Source: Bacteroidales bacterium (lineage in GTDB: Bacteria > Bacteroidota > Bacteroidia > Bacteroidales > VadinHA17). From it: a DNA stretch of 37,313 nt. The stretch spans positions 1 to 37,313 of the forward strand of contig PLLX01000122.1 in assembly GCA_003141415.1 (NCBI GenBank), read 5' to 3'. The notes beneath the pieces were generated by a model that made no database searches, was not told the DNA's origin, and worked only from the letters and a program-made list of their open reading frames with translations. Position numbers and translations under genes: made by a program. This document shows, in pieces, positions 26,019 through 33,867 of the stretch (position 1 is the first letter of the stretch; each line of letters begins with the position of its first letter).

Positions 26019-26633
26019 TCAAAGTTCAAGGACACCTGATCCCTGTCTTAAAACCTCTATTTTTTCACCGGTGCAATCAATAATTGTGGATGCTTCGTTA
26101 TTGCCAAAGCCTCCATCAATGACAATATCTGCAAAATCATGATACTTCTCATGGATAAGTTCCGGGTCTGTAGTATACTCAATTACTTCGTCGGGATCAT
26201 GTATAGATGTGGTGATAATTGGACGTCCCAGTTCCCTGACAAGCTCAAGTACAATATTATTATCGGGGATCCTGATGCCGACAGTCTTTTTCTTATTCTT
26301 AAACAGTTTTGGAATCTGATTATTTGCCTGAACGATAAATGTAAATGGTCCGGGAAGGTTCCGTTTCAGAAGTTTAAATAATGTATTATCCCTGATTATC
26401 GTATATTCTGAAAGCTGACTCATATCATGGAATATCAGGGAGAGTTCAGGGTTTTTCGGGTTTAACCCTTTTAGACGGGCTATTTTTTCAATTGCCTTTG
26501 TTGCCAGGATATCACAGCCCATAGCATATACCGTATCCGTAGGATAAATTATGATCCCGCCAACTTCAAGCAAGTCAACTATCTGCCTTATTTGCTTTGG
26601 ATTTGGGTTCTCGTTATATATACGGATCAGCAT
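26019..26633 (-). CDS. Sua5/YciO/YrdC (TsaC-family) L-threonylcarbamoyladenylate synthase-like protein
   Basis: 204 residues. The family makes threonylcarbamoyl-AMP from threonine, bicarbonate and ATP for the t6A37 modification of tRNA; YciO members are related proteins of less certain role. Seen here: GGIIIYPTDTVYAMGCD at about 28-44, the positively charged RLKGLNPKNPELSLIFHD (the family KxR...SLI region), LPGPFTFIVQA, VGIRIPDN and the STIIDCTGE strand near the end. The SRP RNA gene lies upstream on the same strand. Whether it is the cell's essential TsaC or a YciO paralogue cannot be told from this window. Confidence 0.9.
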   Translation of the reverse strand: MLIRIYNENPNPKQIRQIVDLLEVGGIIIYPTDTVYAMGCDILATKAIEKIARLKGLNPKNPELSLIFHDMSQLSEYTIIRDNTLFKLLKRNLPGPFTFIVQANNQIPKLFKNKKKTVGIRIPDNNIVLELVRELGRPIITTSIHDPDEVIEYTTDPELIHEKYHDFADIVIDGGFGNNEASTIIDCTGEKIEVLRQGSGVLEL

Positions 26634-26838
26634 GATTTTTCAGAATTCCGGCAAAGATAAGTAAAAAAGTCAGGAGTGATCCAGTGTTTTTATTGCTAAG
26701 CTCAGGAAGTAAGAATGAAGATCAAACGAACAGTGAATTAAGAACTTAGGAAAAGTTCATAATTCTGATTTCAATTGTTCTTTGTTTTTCCTTCAAATTA
26801 AATTTGTATAGCCAACACCAGTAAAGGGTATAAAAAAA

Positions 26839-26936
26839 GGGTAAGCTACTTATATCGCACCGCTACAACTGCCTACCCTTGCTACCTTCCGATCCTGGGG
26901 GAGTTCAGCAGGAGCTGGTCGTATAAGACTTACCCC
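26839..26936 (-). ncRNA. ffs: Signal recognition particle RNA (4.5S type)
   Basis: Read on the minus strand from 26936, the about 98-base RNA begins GGGGTAAG and ends CTTACCC, so the ends pair. Its apical part CAGGATCGGAAGGTAGCA matches the conserved SRP core (GGAA tetraloop at 26890-26887 and the AGCA asymmetric bulge), the Ffh-binding site. The A run at 26832-26838 gives a T7 tract just after the closing stem, serving as terminator. A perfect promoter precedes it. The RNA works with Ffh in membrane protein targeting. Confidence 0.9.
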
Positions 26937-26939
26937 GTA

Positions 26940-26970
26940 CAAAAGTACATTTATTTAAGAAGCCTGCAAA
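26940..26970 (-). promoter_or_regulatory. Consensus Bacteroidetes promoter of the SRP RNA gene
   Basis: On the minus strand TTTG (26970-26967), exactly 19 bases, then TACTTTTG (26947-26940). Perfect match to TTTG-N19-TAnnTTTG, ending 4 bases before the RNA 5' end. This also confirms the strand of the RNA. Confidence 0.85.
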
Positions 26971-27015
26971 ATAATTATTCCAAATTAACAGCAGTCCGCA
27001 TTTCTATTTTTACAT

Positions 27016-27023
27016 TATATTTG
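27016..27023 (+). promoter_or_regulatory. -7 promoter element for the DUF4199 gene
   Basis: TATATTTG matches TAnnTTTG, 41 bases before the start codon. No clear -33 match. Confidence 0.4.
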
Positions 27024-27064
27024 TTAATCAATTAACCTAAATTAAGAATCAAATAACCAACATT

Positions 27065-27598
27065 ATGGAACAAAAAGTCAATCCCTGGAAAACAAATCTT
27101 GCCAATGGTCTGATATTAGGACTAGTTGGTGTTGTTTATTCTCTGTTAATTTATTTTCTCAACCTTTCCTTTAACAAAGTGCAAGGGTATGTTTCCATAT
27201 TAATTCAAATCACCCTGCTGTATTTTCTTCTTAAATCCTACCGTGATAATTATTTGCATGGACAGATAACATATGGCCAATCAGTCGGTGCTGGTGTGAT
27301 TATTTTCCTGTACTATGCTGTAATAATGGCAGTATTTACATATATCCTTAATGCGTTTATAGATACAGGATTAGCAGCCAAACAATTGGCATTTGCTGAA
27401 GAAGCTATGGTGAAGAAAGGGATGCCCCAGGCTGCAATCGATACTGCAATGGCTATGCAGGCAAAATTTATGAAACCCGGTATAATGTCGATCTTAGTCA
27501 TTTTTGGAAGTCTGTTTTATGGAGTAATCTTATCACTGTTAATAAGCATTTTTATCAAAAAAGAGGGTAATCCATTGATTGATACTCCTGCAAACTAA
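27065..27598 (+). CDS. DUF4199 family membrane protein
   Basis: 177 residues with four membrane segments (about 12-33, 42-60, 76-98 and 136-165). The layout and the loop between segments 3 and 4 (AKQLAFAEEAMVKKGMPQAAID) are typical of DUF4199, a Bacteroidota-specific family of unknown function. It overlaps nothing but is directly followed (16 bases) by a dolichol-phosphate-mannose-synthase-like glycosyltransferase, a pairing often seen in Bacteroidota, so it may help that enzyme handle its lipid carrier (inference). Confidence 0.85.
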   Translation: MEQKVNPWKTNLANGLILGLVGVVYSLLIYFLNLSFNKVQGYVSILIQITLLYFLLKSYRDNYLHGQITYGQSVGAGVIIFLYYAVIMAVFTYILNAFIDTGLAAKQLAFAEEAMVKKGMPQAAIDTAMAMQAKFMKPGIMSILVIFGSLFYGVILSLLISIFIKKEGNPLIDTPAN

Positions 27599-27614
27599 AT
27601 CGAATACTATTCTG

Positions 27615-28568
27615 ATGGATCTGTCGCTTGTTATTCCTGTTTTTAATGAAGAGGAATCAATTCAGGAATTAACTGAATGGATTAAGAAGGTTTGTACAAA
27701 CGACAGACTATCTTATGAGATAATCTTTATTGATGATGGAAGCACAGATTCATCATGGAACAGGATTATGTCTGTGGCAGTAAAAGATCATTTTGTCAAG
27801 GGTTGCCGTTTCAGAAGACACTATGGTAAAGCTGCCGCCCTTCATACAGGTTTCGGGGAAGCATCAGGCGATGTCGTTATAACTATGGATTCGGACCTGC
27901 AGGATAGTCCTGATGAAATACCTGAACTCTATAAGATGATTATGAATGAAGGTTATGATCTTGTATCCGGATGGAAAAAGAAAAGATATGACCCATTCGT
28001 AAAACGAGTCACCAGCAAATTCTATAATGAAACGGCAAGATGGGCATCAGGGATAAAACTTCATGACTTTAACTGCGGACTTAAAGCTTACCGGCTCGAA
28101 GTTGTCAAGAGTATTGAGATATTCGGGGAGATGCACAGGTATATACCAATGCTGGCAAAAGAAGCCGGATTCAGGAAGATAGGAGAAAAAATCGTTGAAC
28201 ACCAGGCCAGAAAATATGGTATCACAAAATATGGGATTGACAGATTCATAAAGGGTTATCTCGATCTTCTTACAATCGGATTCATTACCCGTTTCGGTAA
28301 AAACCCCATGCATCTCTTTGGTTCTCTGGGTAGCCTGATGTTTTTAATTGGTTTTACAATGGCTGGTTATCTCGGCATTAGAAAGTTAGTTTTTGTATCT
28401 CATCACATGAAAGCTCCGCTGGTTACTAACAGCCCTTTCTTTTTCATTGCTCTTACAGTAATGATAATCGGATCATTCCTCTTCCTTACCGGTTTCCTTG
28501 GAGAACTGATAAACAGGAATTCATCAGAGCGAAACAGTTATCTGATCAAGGATAAGGTAAATATCTGA
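27615..28568 (+). CDS. Family 2 glycosyltransferase, DPM1/GtrB-like, with two C-terminal membrane segments
   Basis: 317 residues from the ATG at 27615 (an in-frame upstream ATG at 27579 lies inside the previous gene and adds no conserved sequence). GT-A fold: LSLVIPVFNEEESI at the start, FIDDGSTDSS, then the metal-binding MDSDLQD, a conserved DFNCGLKAYR, and QARKYGITKYGIDRFIKGY. Two membrane segments lie at about 235-258 and 272-298. Such enzymes transfer a sugar from a nucleotide sugar to polyprenyl phosphate on the cytoplasmic side. It sits behind a DUF4199 gene, most likely in one operon. Sugar specificity unknown. Confidence 0.92.
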   Translation: MDLSLVIPVFNEEESIQELTEWIKKVCTNDRLSYEIIFIDDGSTDSSWNRIMSVAVKDHFVKGCRFRRHYGKAAALHTGFGEASGDVVITMDSDLQDSPDEIPELYKMIMNEGYDLVSGWKKKRYDPFVKRVTSKFYNETARWASGIKLHDFNCGLKAYRLEVVKSIEIFGEMHRYIPMLAKEAGFRKIGEKIVEHQARKYGITKYGIDRFIKGYLDLLTIGFITRFGKNPMHLFGSLGSLMFLIGFTMAGYLGIRKLVFVSHHMKAPLVTNSPFFFIALTVMIIGSFLFLTGFLGELINRNSSERNSYLIKDKVNI

Positions 28569-28596
28569 GAGAAATATCTCACCTTTCTCACGTTTT

Positions 28597-28639
28597 TGCC
28601 TCACCCACTCCCTCCTGGGGGAAGGGTTGGGGAGAGGCA
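28597..28639. repeat. Palindromic GC-rich repeat between converging genes
   Basis: TGCCTC (28597-28602) pairs with GAGGCA (28634-28639), and the inside (CCCACTCCCTCC / GGGGGAAGGGTTGGGG) can pair further. It lies between the stop codons of two converging glycosyltransferase genes and may act as a terminator for both, though there is no T tract. Confidence 0.55.
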
Positions 28640-28642
28640 CTC

Positions 28643-29794
28643 TTAAAGCAGTGGAGTTTGAGTTTTACATTTCTCATAAACCTCAATTATCGCCGCTGTC
28701 ATCTTATCCCATGAAAACTTATCTTTTTCCTGTTTCACCCCTTTTATAAACTGTTCCTTCCTGTCGTTATCAAAGAAATCGATTATTGCCTCTGTAATGA
28801 GTTCAGGTTCTGGTTTCACTACATAGCCACACTTTCCATCCTGAACAATTTCCCTCAGTCCGCCAACATCAGTCACCAGCATTGGATTTTCAAAATAATA
28901 TGCAATCTGAGTCACACCACTCTGGGTAGCAGTTTTATAGGGTTGAACCACAAGATCTGCTATACTGAAGAAAAGAGGAACCTCATTATCTTTAATAAAA
29001 TGATCAAAAAAGATAACATCATTTTCCAGATTATGCTTTTTGATGAGATCCTTGTATAAAGAATCATCTTCATAAAATTCCCCTGCAATTATCAGTTTTA
29101 ATTTCCTGCTTCTCAATCTTTTATCGGAAAAGGCCTCAATCAGCAGATCAAGGCCCTTGTATGCCCTGATAAATCCAAAAAATAAAAGATATGAAGCATC
29201 AGCATCAAGATTAAGAGCTGCCACGGCCTCTTTTCGCCCTACTGGCAAACCATAATTATCGAACAAAGGATGAGGAGAAAGCTTTACAGGAATATTTTTC
29301 CGGAAGGCAGTAAGATCATTAAGGACAGTCTGAGACATTACTATAGCTCCGTCAATACTATTTGTAAAATACTTAGTAAGAATTATATCACCAGGCCGTT
29401 TTTCATGCGGGATAACATTGTCAAAAATGCAGAGAACAATAGTATGCCCGTTAGATTTCGCAACCCTGGCAATTGTGCCAAAGCATGGTCCCATGAAGGG
29501 TAGCCAGAACCTAATCAGAAGAATATCGGGCTTTTCTTTTTTGATTTTTAGTCCGGTAGCAATCCAGTTGAACGGATTTATGGAATTAATATTACGGGTG
29601 ATCTTAATATCATTTGGTTGAGGGCCATCAGTATATTGAGTTTCCCCGGGGAAAAGCAACTTTGGATACTGCAATTTGAAGGTGAATATTTCAACTTCAT
29701 GCCCCTCAGCTGAAAACTGTTGCGTTAGCCTGTCATTAAATGAAGCCAGTCCACCCCGGTAAGGATATGAGGGTCCAATCGAAATTATCTTCAT
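28643..29794 (-). CDS. Family 4 glycosyltransferase
   Basis: 383 residues in a GT-B fold. N-terminal acceptor domain with GPSYPYRGGLASFNDRL at the start; C-terminal donor domain with LLFFGFIRAYKGLDLLIEAF (about 205-224), KLIIAGEFYED, ADLVVQPYKTATQSGVTQIAYYFENP (the Glu motif region is modified: E-x7-E is here not textbook), and GGLREIVQDGKCGYVV. These enzymes use activated sugars with retention of configuration, in polysaccharide or glycolipid synthesis. It stands alone on the minus strand, convergent with the DPM1-like gene. Confidence 0.88.
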   Translation of the reverse strand: MKIISIGPSYPYRGGLASFNDRLTQQFSAEGHEVEIFTFKLQYPKLLFPGETQYTDGPQPNDIKITRNINSINPFNWIATGLKIKKEKPDILLIRFWLPFMGPCFGTIARVAKSNGHTIVLCIFDNVIPHEKRPGDIILTKYFTNSIDGAIVMSQTVLNDLTAFRKNIPVKLSPHPLFDNYGLPVGRKEAVAALNLDADASYLLFFGFIRAYKGLDLLIEAFSDKRLRSRKLKLIIAGEFYEDDSLYKDLIKKHNLENDVIFFDHFIKDNEVPLFFSIADLVVQPYKTATQSGVTQIAYYFENPMLVTDVGGLREIVQDGKCGYVVKPEPELITEAIIDFFDNDRKEQFIKGVKQEKDKFSWDKMTAAIIEVYEKCKTQTPLL

Positions 29795-29870
29795 TATTCC
29801 AGTGCTCTTAATAGTTTAGATCCCTCGAAACGCATAATGAGGAACGTTGATCGCTGAACAAAGAATGCCC

Positions 29871-29898
29871 AACCTGCAACATACAAACTGCAACCTGC
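29871..29898. repeat. 7-bp-phased tandem repeat
   Basis: AACCTGC, AACATAC, AAACTGC, AACCTGC: four heptamers in phase between the AlaDH/PNT gene and the glycosyltransferase gene. Confidence 0.6.
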
Positions 29899-29908
29899 AC
29901 CACTCATT

Positions 29909-31129
29909 TTAAAAGCTGTTAAGATAATCATTAAGATAGTTATATGCAGAGGTCAGTTTCCCATCTCTGAGGATTGTTGCTCTTTCGATCATGGAACTTG
30001 CAATTTCTGATAAAAGATCATGTAACACATTACTCATTAACTGCTTGCCAAAATCAAGGGAGGCATCACGCGGAAGCTCACCCGGCAGATTATCAATTGA
30101 CATTACTGTGATATTTGAATGTTTTGAGAATGCGGGCTCTTCAATTTCCAGGAAGGGATTATAAGCATAGAAGGGGTCCGATATAGTTGTCGCCCTCAGA
30201 GTTGAAGGTATTGGACCATTCATATCACAACTGATATCGGCTATTATCGAAATCCGGAAATCAGGCTTTTTCATATCCTCACGAGTAAAGAAGACAGGGG
30301 ACCTTGGGTCCCAGTAATGACCGGTGATCAGTATATCTGTTACTTTAGTATATGGAAGAAATGTCGATTCATATTCCTGGGGAAATTTAGTAAAATGGCT
30401 GAAACTGAACTTCAGACCCTTCTTCTGTCTGGCATAATGCTCTGGAAAAAGCTGACAAAAAACAGGCACATCAAAATCTCTGTTAAGGTAATCATCAGGG
30501 GCAACCTGCACAACACTGGCGATACCAAGGGTTTCAATGGCACCATTAGCTACGCGGCCGTCTCCGGTAACAAGTATTTTTAGTCCTGGCTTAAGTTCGA
30601 TAAGTCTCAAACCTGCCCACATCTCATCAAGATCATGGCACTGGTAGGCTGGTTTAAGCTTAAACTTGTTAGTTTTTATTCCCCTGGCCCTTAATCCGTT
30701 GTACGCTCCAACGATTCCTGCATGACGGCCAAAGGCTACAACTCTTTGTCCTTTATCGGTTGTAAGATATTCAAAGTCAATCAGGCTTAGATTTCTTTCA
30801 GCCATCGCTCTGAACATATCGAGGTTATGAGGTTGCTTCTTTGCAACATGTGCAAAAAAGAGATATGTTTTCCCCTGGATGAAAGTTCTTCTATCAATCT
30901 CTTTAACACCCATCAGGATGTCACAGTCCCGAAGATCTTCTTTAAGCGGGATATCGAGATATTCATACTCTTCGTTTGAATAGCATCTGTAATCACTTGG
31001 CTGAACAAAGAATTGAACATTTGGATAGAGCTCTTCAAGAGCCACAATCTGAGGCGGAGTAAGAGGTACCCTTCTGTCGGGAGGATTCTTTGTTTCCCGG
31101 AGTATTCCAACTCTTAATATTTTTCCCAT
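29909..31129 (-). CDS. Alanine dehydrogenase/PNT-family oxidoreductase (saccharopine dehydrogenase-like)
   Basis: 406 residues from the ATG at 31129 (MGKILRVGILRETKNPPDRR). A further in-frame ATG at 31168 overlaps a -7 element (TAAATTTG at 31173-31166), so the shorter start is chosen. The N-terminal AlaDH/PNT substrate domain has RVPLTPPQ and later IDFEYLTTDKGQRVVAFGRHAGIVG; the NAD-binding domain has ILVTGDGRVANGAIETL. The closest known group is the NAD-dependent lysine-forming saccharopine dehydrogenase (LYS1-like) type found in Bacteroidota. Substrate is not certain. Confidence 0.85.
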   Translation of the reverse strand: MGKILRVGILRETKNPPDRRVPLTPPQIVALEELYPNVQFFVQPSDYRCYSNEEYEYLDIPLKEDLRDCDILMGVKEIDRRTFIQGKTYLFFAHVAKKQPHNLDMFRAMAERNLSLIDFEYLTTDKGQRVVAFGRHAGIVGAYNGLRARGIKTNKFKLKPAYQCHDLDEMWAGLRLIELKPGLKILVTGDGRVANGAIETLGIASVVQVAPDDYLNRDFDVPVFCQLFPEHYARQKKGLKFSFSHFTKFPQEYESTFLPYTKVTDILITGHYWDPRSPVFFTREDMKKPDFRISIIADISCDMNGPIPSTLRATTISDPFYAYNPFLEIEEPAFSKHSNITVMSIDNLPGELPRDASLDFGKQLMSNVLHDLLSEIASSMIERATILRDGKLTSAYNYLNDYLNSF

Positions 31130-31181
31130 AGATGCAATAACATTACTGATGGAGATGTGAAGGTACAAATTTATGTCTATA

Positions 31182-31231
31182 AGTCTGTAAAGTCTTCCTT
31201 TCGACTTTATGGACTTTCGACTTTACAGACT
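31182..31231. repeat. 13-bp inverted repeat with 7-bp-phased interior
   Basis: AGTCTGTAAAGTC (31182-31194) is the exact reverse complement of GACTTTACAGACT (31219-31231). The 24 bases between repeat CGACTTT/GGACTTT motifs in 7-base phase. It lies in the divergent region between the AlaDH/PNT gene and ssrA and touches both presumed promoters. Confidence 0.65.
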
Positions 31232-31245
31232 ATTTTGTATCTTTG
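31215..31245 (+). promoter_or_regulatory. Probable promoter of ssrA
   Basis: TTTC (31215-31218), 19 bases, then TATCTTTG (31238-31245), an exact TAnnTTTG match, ending 14 bases before the mature tmRNA 5' end. Confidence 0.6.
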
Positions 31246-31259
31246 CGCTACATATCACC

Positions 31260-31673
31260 GGGGCTGACTTGGTTTTGACAGCATGAGAGATGTTATGTAA
31301 GCATGCAGTGTGTGGTGGCGCGTCACTTTTACAGTGTCACAAAACAATAAAAGGCGAAAACAATTACGCTCTCGCAGCATAAGCGAATAACAGTAGCTTA
31401 AGCACTTCCAGTCGAAAGGCAGGATCTCCCGGCACATGTGCTGGGACGAGACGTTTCCCGGGCGGTCAGGCCCTGATCCAACCCAATACGGAGACGCACG
31501 CAATCCAGGGCTAGTCTGAAGGTTGTTCCGACCCGAAGGCGAAACAAACAGGAAATAAGGGCAGGTTAGGTTGCTTTGCAGCTGACCGGTCACGAAAATT
31601 AAGCAGAGATAAGCATGTAGAAAGCATATGATTTCCATGTTTGGACGCGGGTTCGACTCCCGCCAGCTCCACC
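31260..31673 (+). ncRNA. ssrA: Transfer-messenger RNA (tmRNA)
   Basis: Rescues stalled ribosomes and tags their products for degradation. The 5' end GGGGCTGA and the 3' end TTCGACTCCCGCCAGCTCC form the tRNA-like acceptor and T arms (GGGGCTG with CAGCTCC, one G-U pair; T-loop TTCGACT). Bases 31353-31382 encode the tag reading frame, Gly-Glu-Asn-Asn-Tyr-Ala-Leu-Ala-Ala then TAA. Only ACC, not a full CCA, is encoded at the 3' end, so CCA must be completed after processing. Length is about 412 bases. Protein-like open frames on the other strand here are shadows of the RNA. Confidence 0.96.
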
Positions 31674-31678
31674 TTCGC

Positions 31679-31731
31679 ACTCCGAAGTAAATCCCGAGCC
31701 TGTCGAGGGATAACGTCGGAGGGCTTTTTTA
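31679..31731 (+). terminator. Terminator of ssrA
   Basis: CTCCGA (31680-31685) pairs with TCGGAG (31716-31721), with an inner CCC-GGG stem, and is followed by GGC and T6 (31725-31730). Confidence 0.65.
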
Positions 31732-31811
31732 TTAAAACAAATCAGTTTGCTAAAGCTTCTCCGGGCTACAGTCGAAGCTGCCATAATAAAAAAAATTAAG
31801 AAAATGAGGGT

Positions 31812-32930
31812 TTATTTATTCAATATTACATTTTTACCCGTTTCAGCCGATTCTCTTGCAGCATCTAAAATTTTAACAACCTGAATATTGTTTTCGAGAG
31901 AATACGGATCACTTGTTGTCATTTTTATTTTCCCTTTTATAACATTTGCGAAATATGAGAATGGATCTTCATAGACTGTTATATCTTTTGAAGTAACCTG
32001 TCTGGTCAGTTCTGAATCCATTTTCCCATTCCTAAAGCGCATGGTGTTATTATTTACTGCAATTATATAACCCGTCTCACCGTATATTTCCATATCCTTC
32101 CTGCCGAAAGGCCAGTTCCAGGAAGCCTGTATGATACACTGGGCATCCTGATAACTTACAATTATGGTAGCCTCATCATCCACCTTCGGGTAGATATCAG
32201 GTTTAAAATGACGCGTAACAGCTGTAACAGAAACTGGCTCCTGACCTTGCATTAAATAAGTCATTAAATTTGCCCCATAACAACCAAAATCGATTAATGC
32301 TCCGCCACCATTTTGAACCGGGTCAGTCAGCCAGGCCAAAAATTCTTTATTTACTCCGATTTCTTTTGGTCCCTGGTGCCCGTCATGAATTATCACTTTT
32401 TTAATATTGCCAATAAAATTACTATCGTTAACCAGCTGGAAGGATTTTGCAGTTGTCGGATACCATGATGTTTCGTAATCGGTTAGCAAATAAATATGGA
32501 ATTTGTCAGCAGGTACCTCCATCCTTTTGGCATATTCGAAATTCGTGGCCAAAGGCTTTTCGACCATCACATGTATTCCTCTTGGAGCACATGCTTCAAC
32601 CACTGACATATGATCATAAATAGAACCGAATGCCACTACAGCTTCCGGTTTTACCGAATCGAGCATTTTGCTCAGATTGTCATAAATCAGCTTAGGGTTG
32701 AATTTATAGTTCTCAGCATATCGCAGCGCTAATTCGCGATTTGGTTCATAAATTCCAACAAGGTTAAAATCCGATTTGGCTTTTCTACCCAGTATAAACG
32801 CTGCATGCCCGTGAGTTAAACCGGCAATCGCCAAGCGAATTGGCATTTGCGAAGATTGTTGCGCCTGAATGTTGAAAAAAGCGAACATCAGCACTGCCAG
32901 AAACATGATGTTATTTTTAGATTTTCTCAT
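31812..32930 (-). CDS. Exported Gfo/Idh/MocA-family oxidoreductase
   Basis: 372 residues. A signal peptide (about 1-23, ending NIQAQ) precedes the NAD(P)-binding domain (IRLAIAGLTHGHAAFILGR, about 31-49), VVAFGSIYDHMSVVEACAPRG, and the family's EKPLATNF motif near 125. The C-terminal alpha/beta domain follows (GGALIDFGCYGANLMTYL). Exported members in Bacteroidota are common near glycan-use genes and probably carry a tightly bound cofactor. It starts two bases after the end of the GH97 pseudogene, so it was the second gene of a sugar-related operon whose first gene is now broken. The substrate is not known. Confidence 0.9.
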   Translation of the reverse strand: MRKSKNNIMFLAVLMFAFFNIQAQQSSQMPIRLAIAGLTHGHAAFILGRKAKSDFNLVGIYEPNRELALRYAENYKFNPKLIYDNLSKMLDSVKPEAVVAFGSIYDHMSVVEACAPRGIHVMVEKPLATNFEYAKRMEVPADKFHIYLLTDYETSWYPTTAKSFQLVNDSNFIGNIKKVIIHDGHQGPKEIGVNKEFLAWLTDPVQNGGGALIDFGCYGANLMTYLMQGQEPVSVTAVTRHFKPDIYPKVDDEATIIVSYQDAQCIIQASWNWPFGRKDMEIYGETGYIIAVNNNTMRFRNGKMDSELTRQVTSKDITVYEDPFSYFANVIKGKIKMTTSDPYSLENNIQVVKILDAARESAETGKNVILNK

Positions 32931-32931
32931 A

Positions 32932-33737
32932 TTATTTATATATTTTATTAAGATTTTTTATATGCATGACCATGCCACCACCCTGTTCCAGATGGAGAGT
33001 GATTTTACTGTCAGAGGAAACATCCCGGGTATCTTTTTTAACCGAGTTGGGGAGATCAGGTACATACCTGCATAATCTACCAGTTCAGCTTCCGTGATTG
33101 CCATATAAATACCCTGAAAATCAAAAAGAGCAGGCAAATCCATTAAGGTATCCGGCTTTATTTCATTGAATTTCAGGCTTGTGTATAATCCTTCGTGATA
33201 TGTACAGAAATTAGCCCGAAAGAGATTCAGAACATCCGGATTTCCTGATAACCTAAAGGTTGTATTTTCGTTCTTTAATGAGAATGAAGTCCATTTTTCC
33301 TGTTCAGGAAATTCATACCGGAAAGCAATCCCATCATTAAAAGCCCTTATCACCAGGTTAATCCGATGGAATGGAGCATTCTTCTCGGCTAAAGGTATAG
33401 CCACTTCATGAAAGAAGTTCCGGACTGTTTTTGTTTTACCCACAACCAGGTTATAAGATTCATCTACAGTGCGGTATGCCGGATCATAATTTGTTAGATT
33501 CCTGCCAAAGTCACCCGTTCCTTTGAAGTCAAGACTAAGTTGGGAATCATCTATAAGGGTTTTCCCCTTAAATGAAATGGAATATGTAGGATAGCCGCTC
33601 TTGATCCGATAAGAAAAGATTATCCGCCCATCGGGTGATTTAATTTCAACTGGTGTAGTTCCGGGGATGTTCTGACGAGAAGAGACAGAACTAAATAAAA
33701 ACAGACCCAACGATAAGCATAGAAACCACTTTTTCAC
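32932..33737 (-). pseudogene. GH97 glycoside hydrolase pseudogene (internal deletion, frameshift)
   Basis: The first 228 or so residues are a secreted GH97 N-terminal domain: signal peptide (1-21), VEIKSPDGRIIFSYRI, AFNDGIAFRYEFP, FRANFCTYHEGLYTS and YMAITEAELVDYAGMYL. A normal GH97 enzyme has about 650-700 residues, with a central TIM-barrel catalytic domain. Here the sequence passes straight to SPTRLKK and, in another frame, DTRDVSSDSKITLHLEQGGG followed by MVMHI, which is the very end of the GH97 C-terminal domain. So about 400 residues including the whole catalytic barrel are deleted and the ends joined out of frame. The in-frame reading stops at 32958 after SCI; the shifted frame stops at 32932-32934, right before the oxidoreductase start. 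Confidence 0.85.
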
Positions 33738-33867
33738 AATCTTAGTATTTAATTATGTCATTGATAAAAAGATAATTCTCTTATAGATTTTTTTCATCCT
33801 TTCAAACAGTTTTCTCAGAATCCAATTTAGTTATTATCTTTACTTAAGCCATAAAAAAAAGAAAAAA

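Noticed and set aside
26821-26940. Plus-strand structured RNA or riboswitch before the DUF4199 gene
   Set aside because: The conserved SRP core, promoter and T tract are all oriented on the minus strand.
31130-31168. Longer start for the AlaDH/PNT gene (ATG at 31168)
   Set aside because: It overlaps a TAAATTTG promoter element; the family N-terminus begins at MGKILRVGILRE.
31255-31784. Two minus-strand open frames over the tmRNA locus
   Set aside because: They are antisense to the tmRNA and its terminator, which are clearly recognised.
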